64,000 nucleotides of DNA from NCBI RefSeq assembly GCF_036227225.1, contig NZ_CP109444.1:6553501-6617500 (forward strand), given 5' to 3'. The notes under the pieces are model-generated. The model was not told the origin of the DNA. It saw only the letters and a program-made list of their open reading frames with translations, and made no database searches. A program made the position numbers and the translations under genes. The stretch is from Streptomyces sp. NBC_01478 (GTDB lineage: Bacteria > Actinomycetota > Actinomycetes > Streptomycetales > Streptomycetaceae). Below, in pieces: positions 16,253 to 24,447 of this stretch. Numbering within the stretch: the first letter of the stretch is position 1; each line of letters opens with the position of its first letter.

Positions 16253-18621
16253 CGTTCTCTCTCCTCGTCGTCCGGCGCCGCGAGCGGCAGCCGGAGATGG
16301 ACCGTTCCCGGCGGCCGGCCGGCCGTCAGGGTGCCGCCGAGCGGCGCGATCCGTGCCGTCAGACGGTCCCGTACGGCGGGGTCGGCGGCGCGGGGCACGC
16401 CGGTGGCCGTGATCGTCAACGTACTGTCGTTTACGTCGAGTTCGAGTACGGCGGGTTCGTCGTCGCCGGTCGCGAGGAGGGTCTCGGCGACGTGGTAGGC
16501 GGCCAGGTCCACCTCGGTGGGGAGCCGGTCCGGGACGCGGTCGGTGAGGCGTATCTCCACGTCGCGGCCGGTGGCTCGGCACTGGTGGGCCAGCAGGTCG
16601 AGGGCCTGGACGGTGGGTTGGGGGCGTAGGGCGGGGGTTGCTGTTTCGTCGGCGTCCCGGACTGCGTCCAGGAGGGCGCGCATTGCTGCGAGGGCCTCTC
16701 GGGCGCGGGTGGCCGTTGCGTCCAGGCGGCCTGCCTCTGCTTCTGTGATCATGTCTGCGGTGCGGGCGAGGACGGTGGTCTCCAGCCCTGCTGCGATGCG
16801 GCGGCGTTCTGCCCAGGCGTCTCTTACGGCTTCCTCGGTCCAGGCGGCGAGTTGTGCTGTCTGGGTGCCCTGGGTTGCCCGGTTGCGTTGGGCGGTCAGG
16901 GATCCGGCGTAGTAGGCCGCGCCAATTGCCAGTGCGACAGCGGTAGTTGCGGCTGTGGCTACCGCCCAGGCGGGGATGGTTGTGCCGTGGTGCAGGACGG
17001 CGATGGTCAGGGCCGTGGCGTATGCGGCTGTCGCTGCGATGGGAAAGACGGAGAGAGGGACTTGAGGTAGTCGGTAGGTGCGAGCCGGTGGGGTCTGGTC
17101 GCGCCCCGCGGCGGAGCCGCATATAGATACAGCCCCGCGCCCCTTTAGGTACGTCACCGCTGCGCATGTTGCCAGGATGCTCAGCGCTGGTGGTAGCAGC
17201 ACAGGGCCCGTGTAGTCGCCCACCTCCATCGCCACCGGCCACAGCAACGCCAGGCCGATCAAGGTCAGTTGGACGGTTCTGGGCGCTCTGCGCAGCCACA
17301 GCAGTGCCACCGCCTGGGCTGCCGCGAGGAGGGCGAAGAGGACTCCCGCCGACACATGCGAACTGCTCGATGTCGCATCCGCGCGGATGATCAGGACCGG
17401 TAGCAGGGGCTGGAAGCACAGGCCGATCGCGGCGACGATCTGGGCGACGCGGTAGCTGCGCGGGACGGAGTGTTCCACCGGGGCCGCGGTACGGCCAGGG
17501 AGGATCGCGCGCACCTCCCAACCGCCGTCCGCCGTGGGGCCGGTGGTCAGCGTGCCGCCTGTTTCGCGGGCGCGGGAGCGGAGGAAGCCCTGGCCGCGGC
17601 CGCCGCCGAGGCCCGCGCCGTGGGCCGGTGTGCCGGACGGTGGTGCCGCGCTGGTGACGACGATGTCGGTGCGGGTGTCGCCGTAGCGGCAGACGACCGT
17701 CGTGTGGGCACCCGGTGCGTGGCGGGCCACGTTGGTCAGGGCCTCGCGGACGATGCCGTAGGCCGCGTCCGCGACGGCGCCGTCCGGGAGGGGGTCGATC
17801 TCGAAGTCGACGGGTTGGTTGAGGCGGCGGAAGCCGGCGATCAGGGACCGCAACCGCTCCTCGGGGGAGGGGAGTTCCTCGCGTGAGGGGGCCGGGGCGC
17901 GGACCGCGCCGAGTGCGCGGGTGACCTCGCGGCCGGTCTCGGTGGCGAACTCCAGTGCCTCGGCGGCTAGTTCGGGACGGCGTTCGCGCAGTCCGAGCGC
18001 GGCGCCGGCGGTGACGACCACGGCGGTGAGGTGGTGGGCGCTGACGTCGTGCAACTCCCGTTCCATGCGGCGGCGTTCGGCCGCCGGGAGCCGGTGGCGC
18101 TCGGTCTCGGCGCGGTTCAGGAGGAGTTCGGCCGCGTGGCGGGCGCGCCGGGTTCGCCGTACGTGGAAACCCGCGCCGCACGCCGTGGCGTAGAGCAGGG
18201 CGATCAGGACGAGGTCGAGACCGTTGTTGTCGCTGAGTCCGTGCAGGGTGATGTTCTGCAGGAACTGCCAGGCGGCGAGCGTGACCACGCACAGGACCGT
18301 GGTGAAGGTGTCGCGCTCGGCCGCCACGGTGAACAGGGCGAGCGCGACGCCCGCGGTGCCGAAGAGAGCGATCGCGCCGATGGGCAGCGGGCCGGCGCCC
18401 ACCGCGCAGGCGGCGGCGACCACGATCAGCGTGATCACCGGGCGGCTGCGGCGCAGGGCGAGCGCGGCCGTCACCGGTCCGGCGACCAGCGCGGCCACGA
18501 GCAGGTCGGCCGCGGTCGGCACGGTGCCGCGCAGCAGCGGAGCCACCGGCCACACCAGGGCCTGGGCACAGATCAGCAGGACCGGGAGCAGCCGGTCGTC
18601 GGTTCGTTTCATGACACCCAA
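16249..18621 (-). CDS. Double-module sensor histidine kinase
   Basis: A 790-residue protein, about twice the usual length. Half 1 (1-390) has six or so membrane segments, a HisKA_3 domain with RRMERELHDVSAHHL, and an HATPase (GIVREALTNVARHA, then GQGFLRSRARETGG). Half 2 (400-790) repeats the plan, with another membrane block and a degenerate kinase region (AERRRIAAGLETTVLARTADM lacking the histidine, and DLAAYHVAETLLATGDDEPAV lacking the N-box asparagine). Half 2 therefore looks like a regulatory pseudokinase. Residues around 485-510 are encoded by an interspersed repeat (17090-17150). It is coupled to the response regulator downstream. Confidence 0.88.
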   Translation of the reverse strand: MGVMKRTDDRLLPVLLICAQALVWPVAPLLRGTVPTAADLLVAALVAGPVTAALALRRSRPVITLIVVAAACAVGAGPLPIGAIALFGTAGVALALFTVAAERDTFTTVLCVVTLAAWQFLQNITLHGLSDNNGLDLVLIALLYATACGAGFHVRRTRRARHAAELLLNRAETERHRLPAAERRRMERELHDVSAHHLTAVVVTAGAALGLRERRPELAAEALEFATETGREVTRALGAVRAPAPSREELPSPEERLRSLIAGFRRLNQPVDFEIDPLPDGAVADAAYGIVREALTNVARHAPGAHTTVVCRYGDTRTDIVVTSAAPPSGTPAHGAGLGGGRGQGFLRSRARETGGTLTTGPTADGGWEVRAILPGRTAAPVEHSVPRSYRVAQIVAAIGLCFQPLLPVLIIRADATSSSSHVSAGVLFALLAAAQAVALLWLRRAPRTVQLTLIGLALLWPVAMEVGDYTGPVLLPPALSILATCAAVTYLKGRGAVSICGSAAGRDQTPPARTYRLPQVPLSVFPIAATAAYATALTIAVLHHGTTIPAWAVATAATTAVALAIGAAYYAGSLTAQRNRATQGTQTAQLAAWTEEAVRDAWAERRRIAAGLETTVLARTADMITEAEAGRLDATATRAREALAAMRALLDAVRDADETATPALRPQPTVQALDLLAHQCRATGRDVEIRLTDRVPDRLPTEVDLAAYHVAETLLATGDDEPAVLELDVNDSTLTITATGVPRAADPAVRDRLTARIAPLGGTLTAGRPPGTVHLRLPLAAPDDEERER
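17090..17150. repeat. Streptomyces interspersed repeat inside the kinase gene
   Basis: The + strand reads gtctggtcgcgcccc, then gcggcggagccgcatatag, then cagccccgcgccccttta. The GGTCGCGC and CCCCGCGCCCCTTT blocks match the copies at 47395-47453 and 57674-57726. It is read through in frame as LKGRGAVSICGSAAGRDQ between two membrane segments of the second kinase half. Confidence 0.75.
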
Positions 18622-18819
18622 AGGCTAGGGGCGCAGGTGAACGGCCCGGCTCAGGCTGAAGGGGGATTACGGCCCCGCGCTTCTCTACCTCTGGTTCAAC
18701 GCGGCAACCGTCCTTGCGCCCGAGGACCGGGCCCCGTCCCGCTCCTAGGCTCGATCACATCGAGGGAAGCGGTCGACCACCGCCTCCCACACCATCCACA
18801 CCACACAGGGGGATCTCCC

Positions 18820-19284
18820 ATGTCCATGACCAAGCGCACTCTCCTCTTCTCGCTCGCCGGCGTCGCCGCGGTCGGCGGAGTCGTCGCCGGCGGGCTCGCC
18901 GCGTCCGCCGCCTCGGCGGCCCCCGAGAAGCCGGCCCTGAAGAACGGCTCGGCCCACTACACCGCGCCCTCCGCGAACGCCGCCGGCTCCTTCACCTACA
19001 CCGTGGACGTCAGCGACGACTCGGGCATCCGCGGCCTCAAGGTCGTAGCCTGGCCCGCGAGTTCGAAGCTGAACCCGACCGCGACCGACCTGCGGTCCGT
19101 CGAGTCCGCCACGTGCAAGACCACCTCGGACGACACCTCCCGCTGCACCTACACGCTGAAGATCTCCAAGAAGGACGCGGCCGCCGCGGCCAAGGGCACC
19201 TGGTACGTCTCGGCACTCGCGACCGCCAAGGACGGCGACACGACGTTCGCGTCCAAGGCCGCCACCTTCGACATCACCGGCTGA
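18820..19284 (+). CDS. Exported DUF5707-like protein
   Basis: A 154-residue protein with a clear signal peptide (MTKRTLLFSLAGVAAVGG, cleavage probably after ASAA). The mature part is a small beta-rich domain with two cysteines (SATCKTT, SRCTYTL) likely bridged, and the segments VDVSDDSGIRGLKVVAWPAS and GTWYVSALATAKDGDTTF. This resembles the DUF5707 family of Streptomyces; that name is from memory. CAGGGGGA precedes ATG 18820. It is monocistronic, with a strong palindrome just downstream. Confidence 0.75.
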   Translation: MSMTKRTLLFSLAGVAAVGGVVAGGLAASAASAAPEKPALKNGSAHYTAPSANAAGSFTYTVDVSDDSGIRGLKVVAWPASSKLNPTATDLRSVESATCKTTSDDTSRCTYTLKISKKDAAAAAKGTWYVSALATAKDGDTTFASKAATFDITG

Positions 19285-19324
19285 CACCGGCACGCTGACG
19301 CCAGCACGCGGTCACTTGGGATAC

Positions 19325-19354
19325 GGTGCCCCGTCTCGATCGAGACGGGGCACC
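19325..19354. terminator. Perfect 30-bp palindrome, probable terminator
   Basis: The two halves, ggtgccccgtctcga and tcgagacggggcacc, are exact reverse complements with no loop. It lies 40 bp after the exported-protein stop. There is no T-tract, as is common for Streptomyces terminators. Confidence 0.7.
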
Positions 19355-19368
19355 GGTCGTTGTCGCAG

Positions 19369-19402
19369 AAGGCCGTAGAAGGCCGTAGAAGGCCGTAGAA
19401 GG
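19369..19402. repeat. Short 10-bp tandem repeat (ggccgtagaa x3)
   Basis: Three exact copies begin at 19371, 19381 and 19391, followed by decayed copies (ggtcagaag, tcgtagaagg) up to the next start codon. They occupy the leader of the DUF3052 gene. Confidence 0.8.
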
Positions 19403-19432
19403 TCAGAAGTTCGTAGAAGGTCGGAGAAGAGC

Positions 19433-19879
19433 ATGGTCAACTCCCCTGCGGCAGCCGGAGGTTACTCCGGCACCCCCCTCGCCAAGAAGATCGGCGTCAA
19501 ACCCGGCCACGAGGTGCACCTGCACCACGCCCCCGACCACTGGACCATCCCCGGACTCCCCGACGACTGCGACGTCACCTCCGGCGGCCCCCGTGGCGCG
19601 GACGTCACCGTCGCCTTCTACCAGGAACGGCGGCACCTGGAGGCGGAAGCCCCAGATCTGGTTCTCGGTCTCGACGATGCCGCCATGCTGTGGGTCGCCT
19701 GGCCCCGCAAGGCCGCCGGGCATGTCAGCGACATCACCGAGAACGGCCTGCGCGAACTCTTCCTCCCGCTCGGTGTCGTCGACGTGAAGGTCGCCGCGCT
19801 CGGCGACGACTGGTCGGGGCTGAAGTTCGTACGGCGGAGGGAAAACCGGCAAAGCCGCAATAAAGGTCCCGCAAAATGA
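19433..19879 (+). CDS. DUF3052 family protein
   Basis: A 148-residue cytoplasmic protein with family hallmarks near its start (GYSGTPLAKKIGVKPGH), the strip VTVAFYQERRHLE, then AMLWVAWPRKAAGHVSDITE and VDVKVAALGDDWSGLKFVRR. ATG 19433 is preceded by GGAGAAGAG. The biochemical function of DUF3052 is unknown. The last ten codons are A/T-richer than the body. Confidence 0.85.
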   Translation: MVNSPAAAGGYSGTPLAKKIGVKPGHEVHLHHAPDHWTIPGLPDDCDVTSGGPRGADVTVAFYQERRHLEAEAPDLVLGLDDAAMLWVAWPRKAAGHVSDITENGLRELFLPLGVVDVKVAALGDDWSGLKFVRRRENRQSRNKGPAK

Positions 19880-20006
19880 ACGTGAGTTGGGGCAACCGGC
19901 CGATGTAGGGAAACATCTTGGTGAACGGCGAGTGCCGCGCGATCGGTGCGCGGGCAGCGCCGGATGGCCGGATGGAGCGAAAGACGTGCCGGATGGAATG
20001 AGGGAC

Positions 20007-20900
20007 ATGGCGCAGCCGAGGATCGCCGTCGCCGTGGTGACCATGGGAAACCGGCCCGCCGAGGTCGACGCGCTCCTCGAGTCCGTGGCCAAGCAGGACA
20101 TCCCGCCCACCCGCATCGTGATCGTCGGAAACGGCTGCCGGCTCCCCGAGTTCACCGACCGCCTCTCCCTCCCCGGTGAGGTCACCACCATCGACCTCGA
20201 CGAGAACCTCGGCTGCCCCGGCGGCCGCAACGTGGGTCTGGCCCGGCTCCGCGCGTTCGGCGACGTGGACGTCGTAGTGGAACTCGACGACGACGGACTG
20301 CTCGTCGACGCGGACGTGCTGCGCCGCGTACGCGATCTGTACGCGGCCGAACCGCGCCTGGGCATCGTCGGGTTCCGGATCGCCGACGAGCACGGGGAGA
20401 CCCAGCGGCGCCATGTGCCGCGGGTCGGCGCGGGGGACCCGATGCAGGGCGGATACGTCACCGGGTTCCTCGGCGGCGGGCACGCGCTCAGCATGGCCAT
20501 GCTCGCCGAGACGGGGGACTGGCCCGCCGAGTTCTTCTTCGCGCACGAGGAGACCGACCTCGCCTGGCGCGCCGCCGACGCCGGATGGAGCATCCTGTAC
20601 GCCCCCGAGCTGCTCCTCCAGCACCCCAAGACCTCACCCGCCCGGCACGCCATCTACTACCGGGTCACCGCCCGCAACCGCGTCTGGCTGGTCCGCCGCC
20701 GGCTCCCGCTCGCGCTGATCCCGGTGCACCTGGGCGTCTGGACGCTGCTCACCCTCGTACGGACACGGTCGCGCGCCGGACTGCGGGCCTGGTTCGGCGG
20801 ATTCATGGAGGGCGTGCGCGAACCGGCGGGGGAGCGGCGCCCGATGCGCTGGCGGACGGTGTGGCGGCTGACGCGCCTGGGCCGCCCGCCCGTCATCTGA
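20007..20900 (+). CDS. Family 2 glycosyltransferase
   Basis: A 297-residue GT-A fold enzyme. It begins PRIAVAVVTMGNRPAEVDALL, the typical GT2 nucleotide-binding start, with ENLGCPGGRN, the acidic metal-binding motif VVELDDDG near residue 92, and an acceptor-site block FFAHEETDLAWRAADAGW near 175. C-terminal hydrophobic and basic segments suggest membrane association. ATG 20007 was chosen; ATG 19998 is an alternative. It probably transfers a sugar to a cell-surface lipid or polymer; the specific substrate is not inferable. Confidence 0.82.
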   Translation: MAQPRIAVAVVTMGNRPAEVDALLESVAKQDIPPTRIVIVGNGCRLPEFTDRLSLPGEVTTIDLDENLGCPGGRNVGLARLRAFGDVDVVVELDDDGLLVDADVLRRVRDLYAAEPRLGIVGFRIADEHGETQRRHVPRVGAGDPMQGGYVTGFLGGGHALSMAMLAETGDWPAEFFFAHEETDLAWRAADAGWSILYAPELLLQHPKTSPARHAIYYRVTARNRVWLVRRRLPLALIPVHLGVWTLLTLVRTRSRAGLRAWFGGFMEGVREPAGERRPMRWRTVWRLTRLGRPPVI

Positions 20901-20926
20901 CCCGTAGTACCAAAGTCGTAAGGGAC

Positions 20927-20965
20927 GAGGGCCCCGGTCGTTCACCTCCGCCGACCGGGGCCCTC
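20927..20965. terminator. Stem-loop terminator after the glycosyltransferase
   Basis: The arms gagggccccggtcg and cgaccggggccctc give a 14-bp perfect stem with an 11-nt loop, 27 bp after the glycosyltransferase stop. Confidence 0.85.
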
Positions 20966-21306
20966 TCGCGTCCCCGGACCCGGCCACGACGGCGACACTC
21001 CCCCGAGTTGCGCGTCGTACGCGCGCACCGTCGGGCCAGCTCCGATGAAGTGATCACATCAGGTCGCACCAACAGATCGCTAACATGTGGCCAATGGTGC
21101 GCACGATGCCCCGGAGCAGTGTGGCCTGAAGTCGTGGGGCGGCGCCGGGAGACAGCCGGTACGGTAACGGATTCCGGCTCTCGGACGCTGGGAGAAGGTG
21201 GCGGGAAACCGCTGTGAGCAGGGCGGAAATCCGCCAGGGACGGCGGAGACCTCCGCCGCGGAGCACGGCCGTGAGCGGCCGCGCGGAAGGGTGACGGTTC
21301 GGTGTG
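20966..21306. other. Long leader/promoter region of the SARP gene
   Basis: About 340 bp without a convincing gene. It is A/T-richer around 21050-21110 (tgatcacatc, cgctaacatg), where a promoter is plausible, followed by a G/C-rich 5' leader with several short complementary segments. No known riboswitch was recognised. Confidence 0.35.
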
Positions 21307-24300
21307 ATGCGGTGCGAGCTGCGGTTCGGACTGCTGGGCACGACTGTCCTCTACGGCCGTGACGGTGACGGTGTGCAACCCATCGGCAGCCCCAAGGTGC
21401 GGGTCCTGCTGGCCGCGCTGCTCCTGGAACCCGGCCGGGTGGTCTCCGTCGACGCCCTCAAGGACGCCCTGTGGGGCGGCTCACCGCCGGCGTCCGCGCA
21501 CGCCTCCCTGCACAACCACGTGACCCGTCTGCGCCGCCTGCTCGACGACCCCGAGCGGCTGCGCGCGGTACCCCCGGGCTACCTTCTCCGCGTCGACGAG
21601 GGCGAGTTGGACGTCCACGTCTTCGAGACCCGGGTCGCCGAGGCCCGCACCGCGCACGCGGCCGGGGACTGGCCCGGCACGGTCCGCGCCTGCACGGCGG
21701 CCCTCGCCCTCTGGCGCGGCACCCCGCTCAGCGGCCTCCCCGCCGACCTCGGCGGCTACGCCGTCGCCCAACGCCTGACCGAGGCCCGTCTCCTCGTCCT
21801 CGAATGGCGCTACGACGCCGAGTTGGCCCTGGGTGGCATCCGACTCGGCGGTCTCGTACCGGAGTTGGCCGCCCTCGTCGCCGACCATCCCCTCCGGGAG
21901 CGCTACCACCGCCAGTTGATGCTCGCCCTCCACCGCACCGGCCGCCAGGCCGAGGCCCTCGCCGTCCACCGCGACCTGCGCAACCGCCTGGTCGAGGAAC
22001 TCGGCATCGAGCCGGGGGCGGGGGTGCGGGAAGCGCATGTGGAGGTGTTGCGCGGGGTGGAGGTTCGCGAGGTTCAAGGGAAGGGGGCGGGCGCCACCGG
22101 TCCCGTCGAAGGCGGCGTCGAAGCCGGAGTCGGAGTCGTCGGAGCCGTCGGCGCGGACGAACCGGTCCACCCGCCCGGCGCGACCGCCCCGACCGCCGCC
22201 CCCGACATGCCCGCCGCCCACTCACCCCCGACCCCCCACCCCGCCCAACTCCCGCCCCCACCGGCCCACTTCACCGGCCGCACCGACACCCTCCACGCCC
22301 TGCGCGACACCCTCGCGAGCCCGTCCGCGGAACCGAATTCCCCACCCCGCTCCCACCCCCTCGCCGTCATCAGCGGCACGGCCGGCGTCGGCAAGAGCGC
22401 GCTCGCGCTGCACACGGCCCACGCGCTGCGAACCCGTTTCCCCGACGGGCAGTTGTACGTGAACCTGCACGGCGCCACCCCCGGCATGACCCCCCTCACC
22501 TCCGGCCAGGCGCTCCACGCCCTGCTCCGCGACCTCGGCGCCGAACCCCGGCACATCCCCGAACACCCGGACGCGGCAAGCGCGTTGCTCCGTTCCCTGC
22601 TCGCCCCCACCCGCACGCTGCTGGTGCTGGACGACGCGGAGAACGCGGCTCAGGTACGGCCGTTGCTGCCGGCCGGCACCGGGTGCGCGGTGATCGTCAC
22701 CAGCCGCTCGCCGCTGACCGCGCTCGACGGCGCCCGCCGCTTCCCGCTCGCGCCGCTGTCCGGCGAGGACAGTGCCGCACTGCTGCGCGCGGTCTCCGGC
22801 CGCGAGGGCCTCGACGCGGCCCACCCGCTCGTCGAACTCACCGGCCGTCTCCCGCTCGCCCTGCGCGTCGTCGCCGCCCGGCTGGCCGCCCGCCGGGCCC
22901 TCACCCCGGACGTCCTCGCCGGTCAACTGGCCGCCACGGAAAGCCGGTTGCCCCACCTGGAGTACGACGACCTCAGCGTCCGCCGCTCCCTGGCGGTGGC
23001 CCACGACGCGCTCGCCGCCTCCGGGCGCGAGACCGACCGCGACGCGGCCCTCGCCCTCCGCCGCATCGGCGCCCTCGACCTCCCGGCCTACGGCGCCCCC
23101 CTCCTCGCCCGCCTCGCCGGCACCGACGAACACCGCGCCGCATCCGCCCTCGACCGCCTCGTCGACGTGGCCCTCCTGGAGGAGACGGCGTACGGCCGCT
23201 ACACCCCGCACGACCTGGTGCGCGACTTCGCCCGCGAACTGGCGCAGGGGGAAGGGGACATGAGCGGGGGCACGGAGGGGAACGGCGATCCCATCGACAC
23301 CGCCCTCGCCTGGTACGCCGCGGTAGCGGAACGCACCCTCACCGCCATCGTTGAACCCGGCCTCGACCAGGACGACCGCCGCCGCCCCACCGCCGCCCAA
23401 CTCCCCGGCCACACCGCGGAGGTTGCGGCCACCGCCCCCTTCCCCCGCTCCGAAGACGCCTTCGCCTGGGGCGACTTGGAGCTGGAGAACGTGGTGACGC
23501 TCGTGACCCGGTACCGCGACACCCCCGATCTCCGCCGGACCGCCCACGTCTCGACCCTCGTCCGGCTCCTCTTCCCCTATGTCCTGCGGGGCGGCCGCGT
23601 CGCCGAGACGGAGGTGCTCGGCCGGGTCGCCCTGGGCGCCGCGCGGCGGCTCGGGGACGCGGCGGCGGAGGCGTACGCGCTGGGGGATCTCGCCGGGCTG
23701 CACTTCCTGACCGGGCGGCAGAACGAGGCCCTCGGGCTCAACGACGAGGCGCTGGCGATCTGGTGGCGGCTCGACGCGGTCTCCTGGATCCGCCGCTGCC
23801 TCAACAACCGCGGTCTGCTCCTCGAAGGCCTGGGCCGCTACGCCGAGTCCGGGGTCGCGCTGCGCCAAAGCCTCGCGTACTCACGGCAGTTGAACGACCC
23901 GTACGGCGAGGCCGTGACCTACAGCCACCTCGGCAACCTGTACGAGCACACCGACCCCCGGGCCGCCGTCGAACAGCACCGCCGCTCCCTGGCCATCGGC
24001 GACGAGATCGGCGCCGTCATCGTGCAGCACTCCGCGCACTGCAACATCGGCTACGCCCATCTCACCCTCGGCGAACCGGCCGCCGCCGTACCGCACTTCG
24101 AGGAGAGCCTGCGCATCCTCGGCGGCCACGGCGACTGGCACGGCGAGTCACAGACCCGCCTCGGCCTGGTCCGTGCCCTGCGGCTCCTCGGCCGTGGTGA
24201 ACACGCCGGCACCGAGTGCGCCGAACTGCTCCGCCGCGCGGACGCCCGCGCCGACCGCTACATGGGCGGCCTGGCCAGGCACCAACTCGGGCTGCTGCTA

Positions 24301-24444
24301 CGGGAACAGGGCCGCGCGGAGGAGGCGTACGAGGAGTGGCGGGCCGCCCTCGACGCGCTCGACGGGACGGACGAGAAGGCGGTCGTCAGGGAACTCGGCG
24401 AGCTGTTGTCGCAGTGTGACGCGCGTCGACCGGCGCGGCCGTAG
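21307..24444 (+). CDS. SARP/AfsR-family transcriptional regulator with NB-ARC and TPR domains
   Basis: A 1045-residue regulator. An OmpR-type winged helix (residues 1-95: GLLGTTVLYGRDG, VRVLLAALLLEPGRVVS) and a BTAD domain (100-245: ALALWRGTPLSGL, ERYHRQLMLALHRTGRQAEAL, LVEELGIEPG) form the SARP part. A low-complexity linker is followed by an NB-ARC ATPase with P-loop SGTAGVGKSAL near 356 and Walker B TLLVLDDAENA. TPR repeats occupy about 720-1040 (NNRGLLLEGLGRYAES, YSHLGNLYEHTDP). AfsR-type SARPs activate secondary-metabolite genes. No biosynthetic cluster adjoins it, so its targets are probably elsewhere. Confidence 0.9.
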   Translation: MRCELRFGLLGTTVLYGRDGDGVQPIGSPKVRVLLAALLLEPGRVVSVDALKDALWGGSPPASAHASLHNHVTRLRRLLDDPERLRAVPPGYLLRVDEGELDVHVFETRVAEARTAHAAGDWPGTVRACTAALALWRGTPLSGLPADLGGYAVAQRLTEARLLVLEWRYDAELALGGIRLGGLVPELAALVADHPLRERYHRQLMLALHRTGRQAEALAVHRDLRNRLVEELGIEPGAGVREAHVEVLRGVEVREVQGKGAGATGPVEGGVEAGVGVVGAVGADEPVHPPGATAPTAAPDMPAAHSPPTPHPAQLPPPPAHFTGRTDTLHALRDTLASPSAEPNSPPRSHPLAVISGTAGVGKSALALHTAHALRTRFPDGQLYVNLHGATPGMTPLTSGQALHALLRDLGAEPRHIPEHPDAASALLRSLLAPTRTLLVLDDAENAAQVRPLLPAGTGCAVIVTSRSPLTALDGARRFPLAPLSGEDSAALLRAVSGREGLDAAHPLVELTGRLPLALRVVAARLAARRALTPDVLAGQLAATESRLPHLEYDDLSVRRSLAVAHDALAASGRETDRDAALALRRIGALDLPAYGAPLLARLAGTDEHRAASALDRLVDVALLEETAYGRYTPHDLVRDFARELAQGEGDMSGGTEGNGDPIDTALAWYAAVAERTLTAIVEPGLDQDDRRRPTAAQLPGHTAEVAATAPFPRSEDAFAWGDLELENVVTLVTRYRDTPDLRRTAHVSTLVRLLFPYVLRGGRVAETEVLGRVALGAARRLGDAAAEAYALGDLAGLHFLTGRQNEALGLNDEALAIWWRLDAVSWIRRCLNNRGLLLEGLGRYAESGVALRQSLAYSRQLNDPYGEAVTYSHLGNLYEHTDPRAAVEQHRRSLAIGDEIGAVIVQHSAHCNIGYAHLTLGEPAAAVPHFEESLRILGGHGDWHGESQTRLGLVRALRLLGRGEHAGTECAELLRRADARADRYMGGLARHQLGLLLREQGRAEEAYEEWRAALDALDGTDEKAVVRELGELLSQCDARRPARP

Positions 24445-24447
24445 GGC

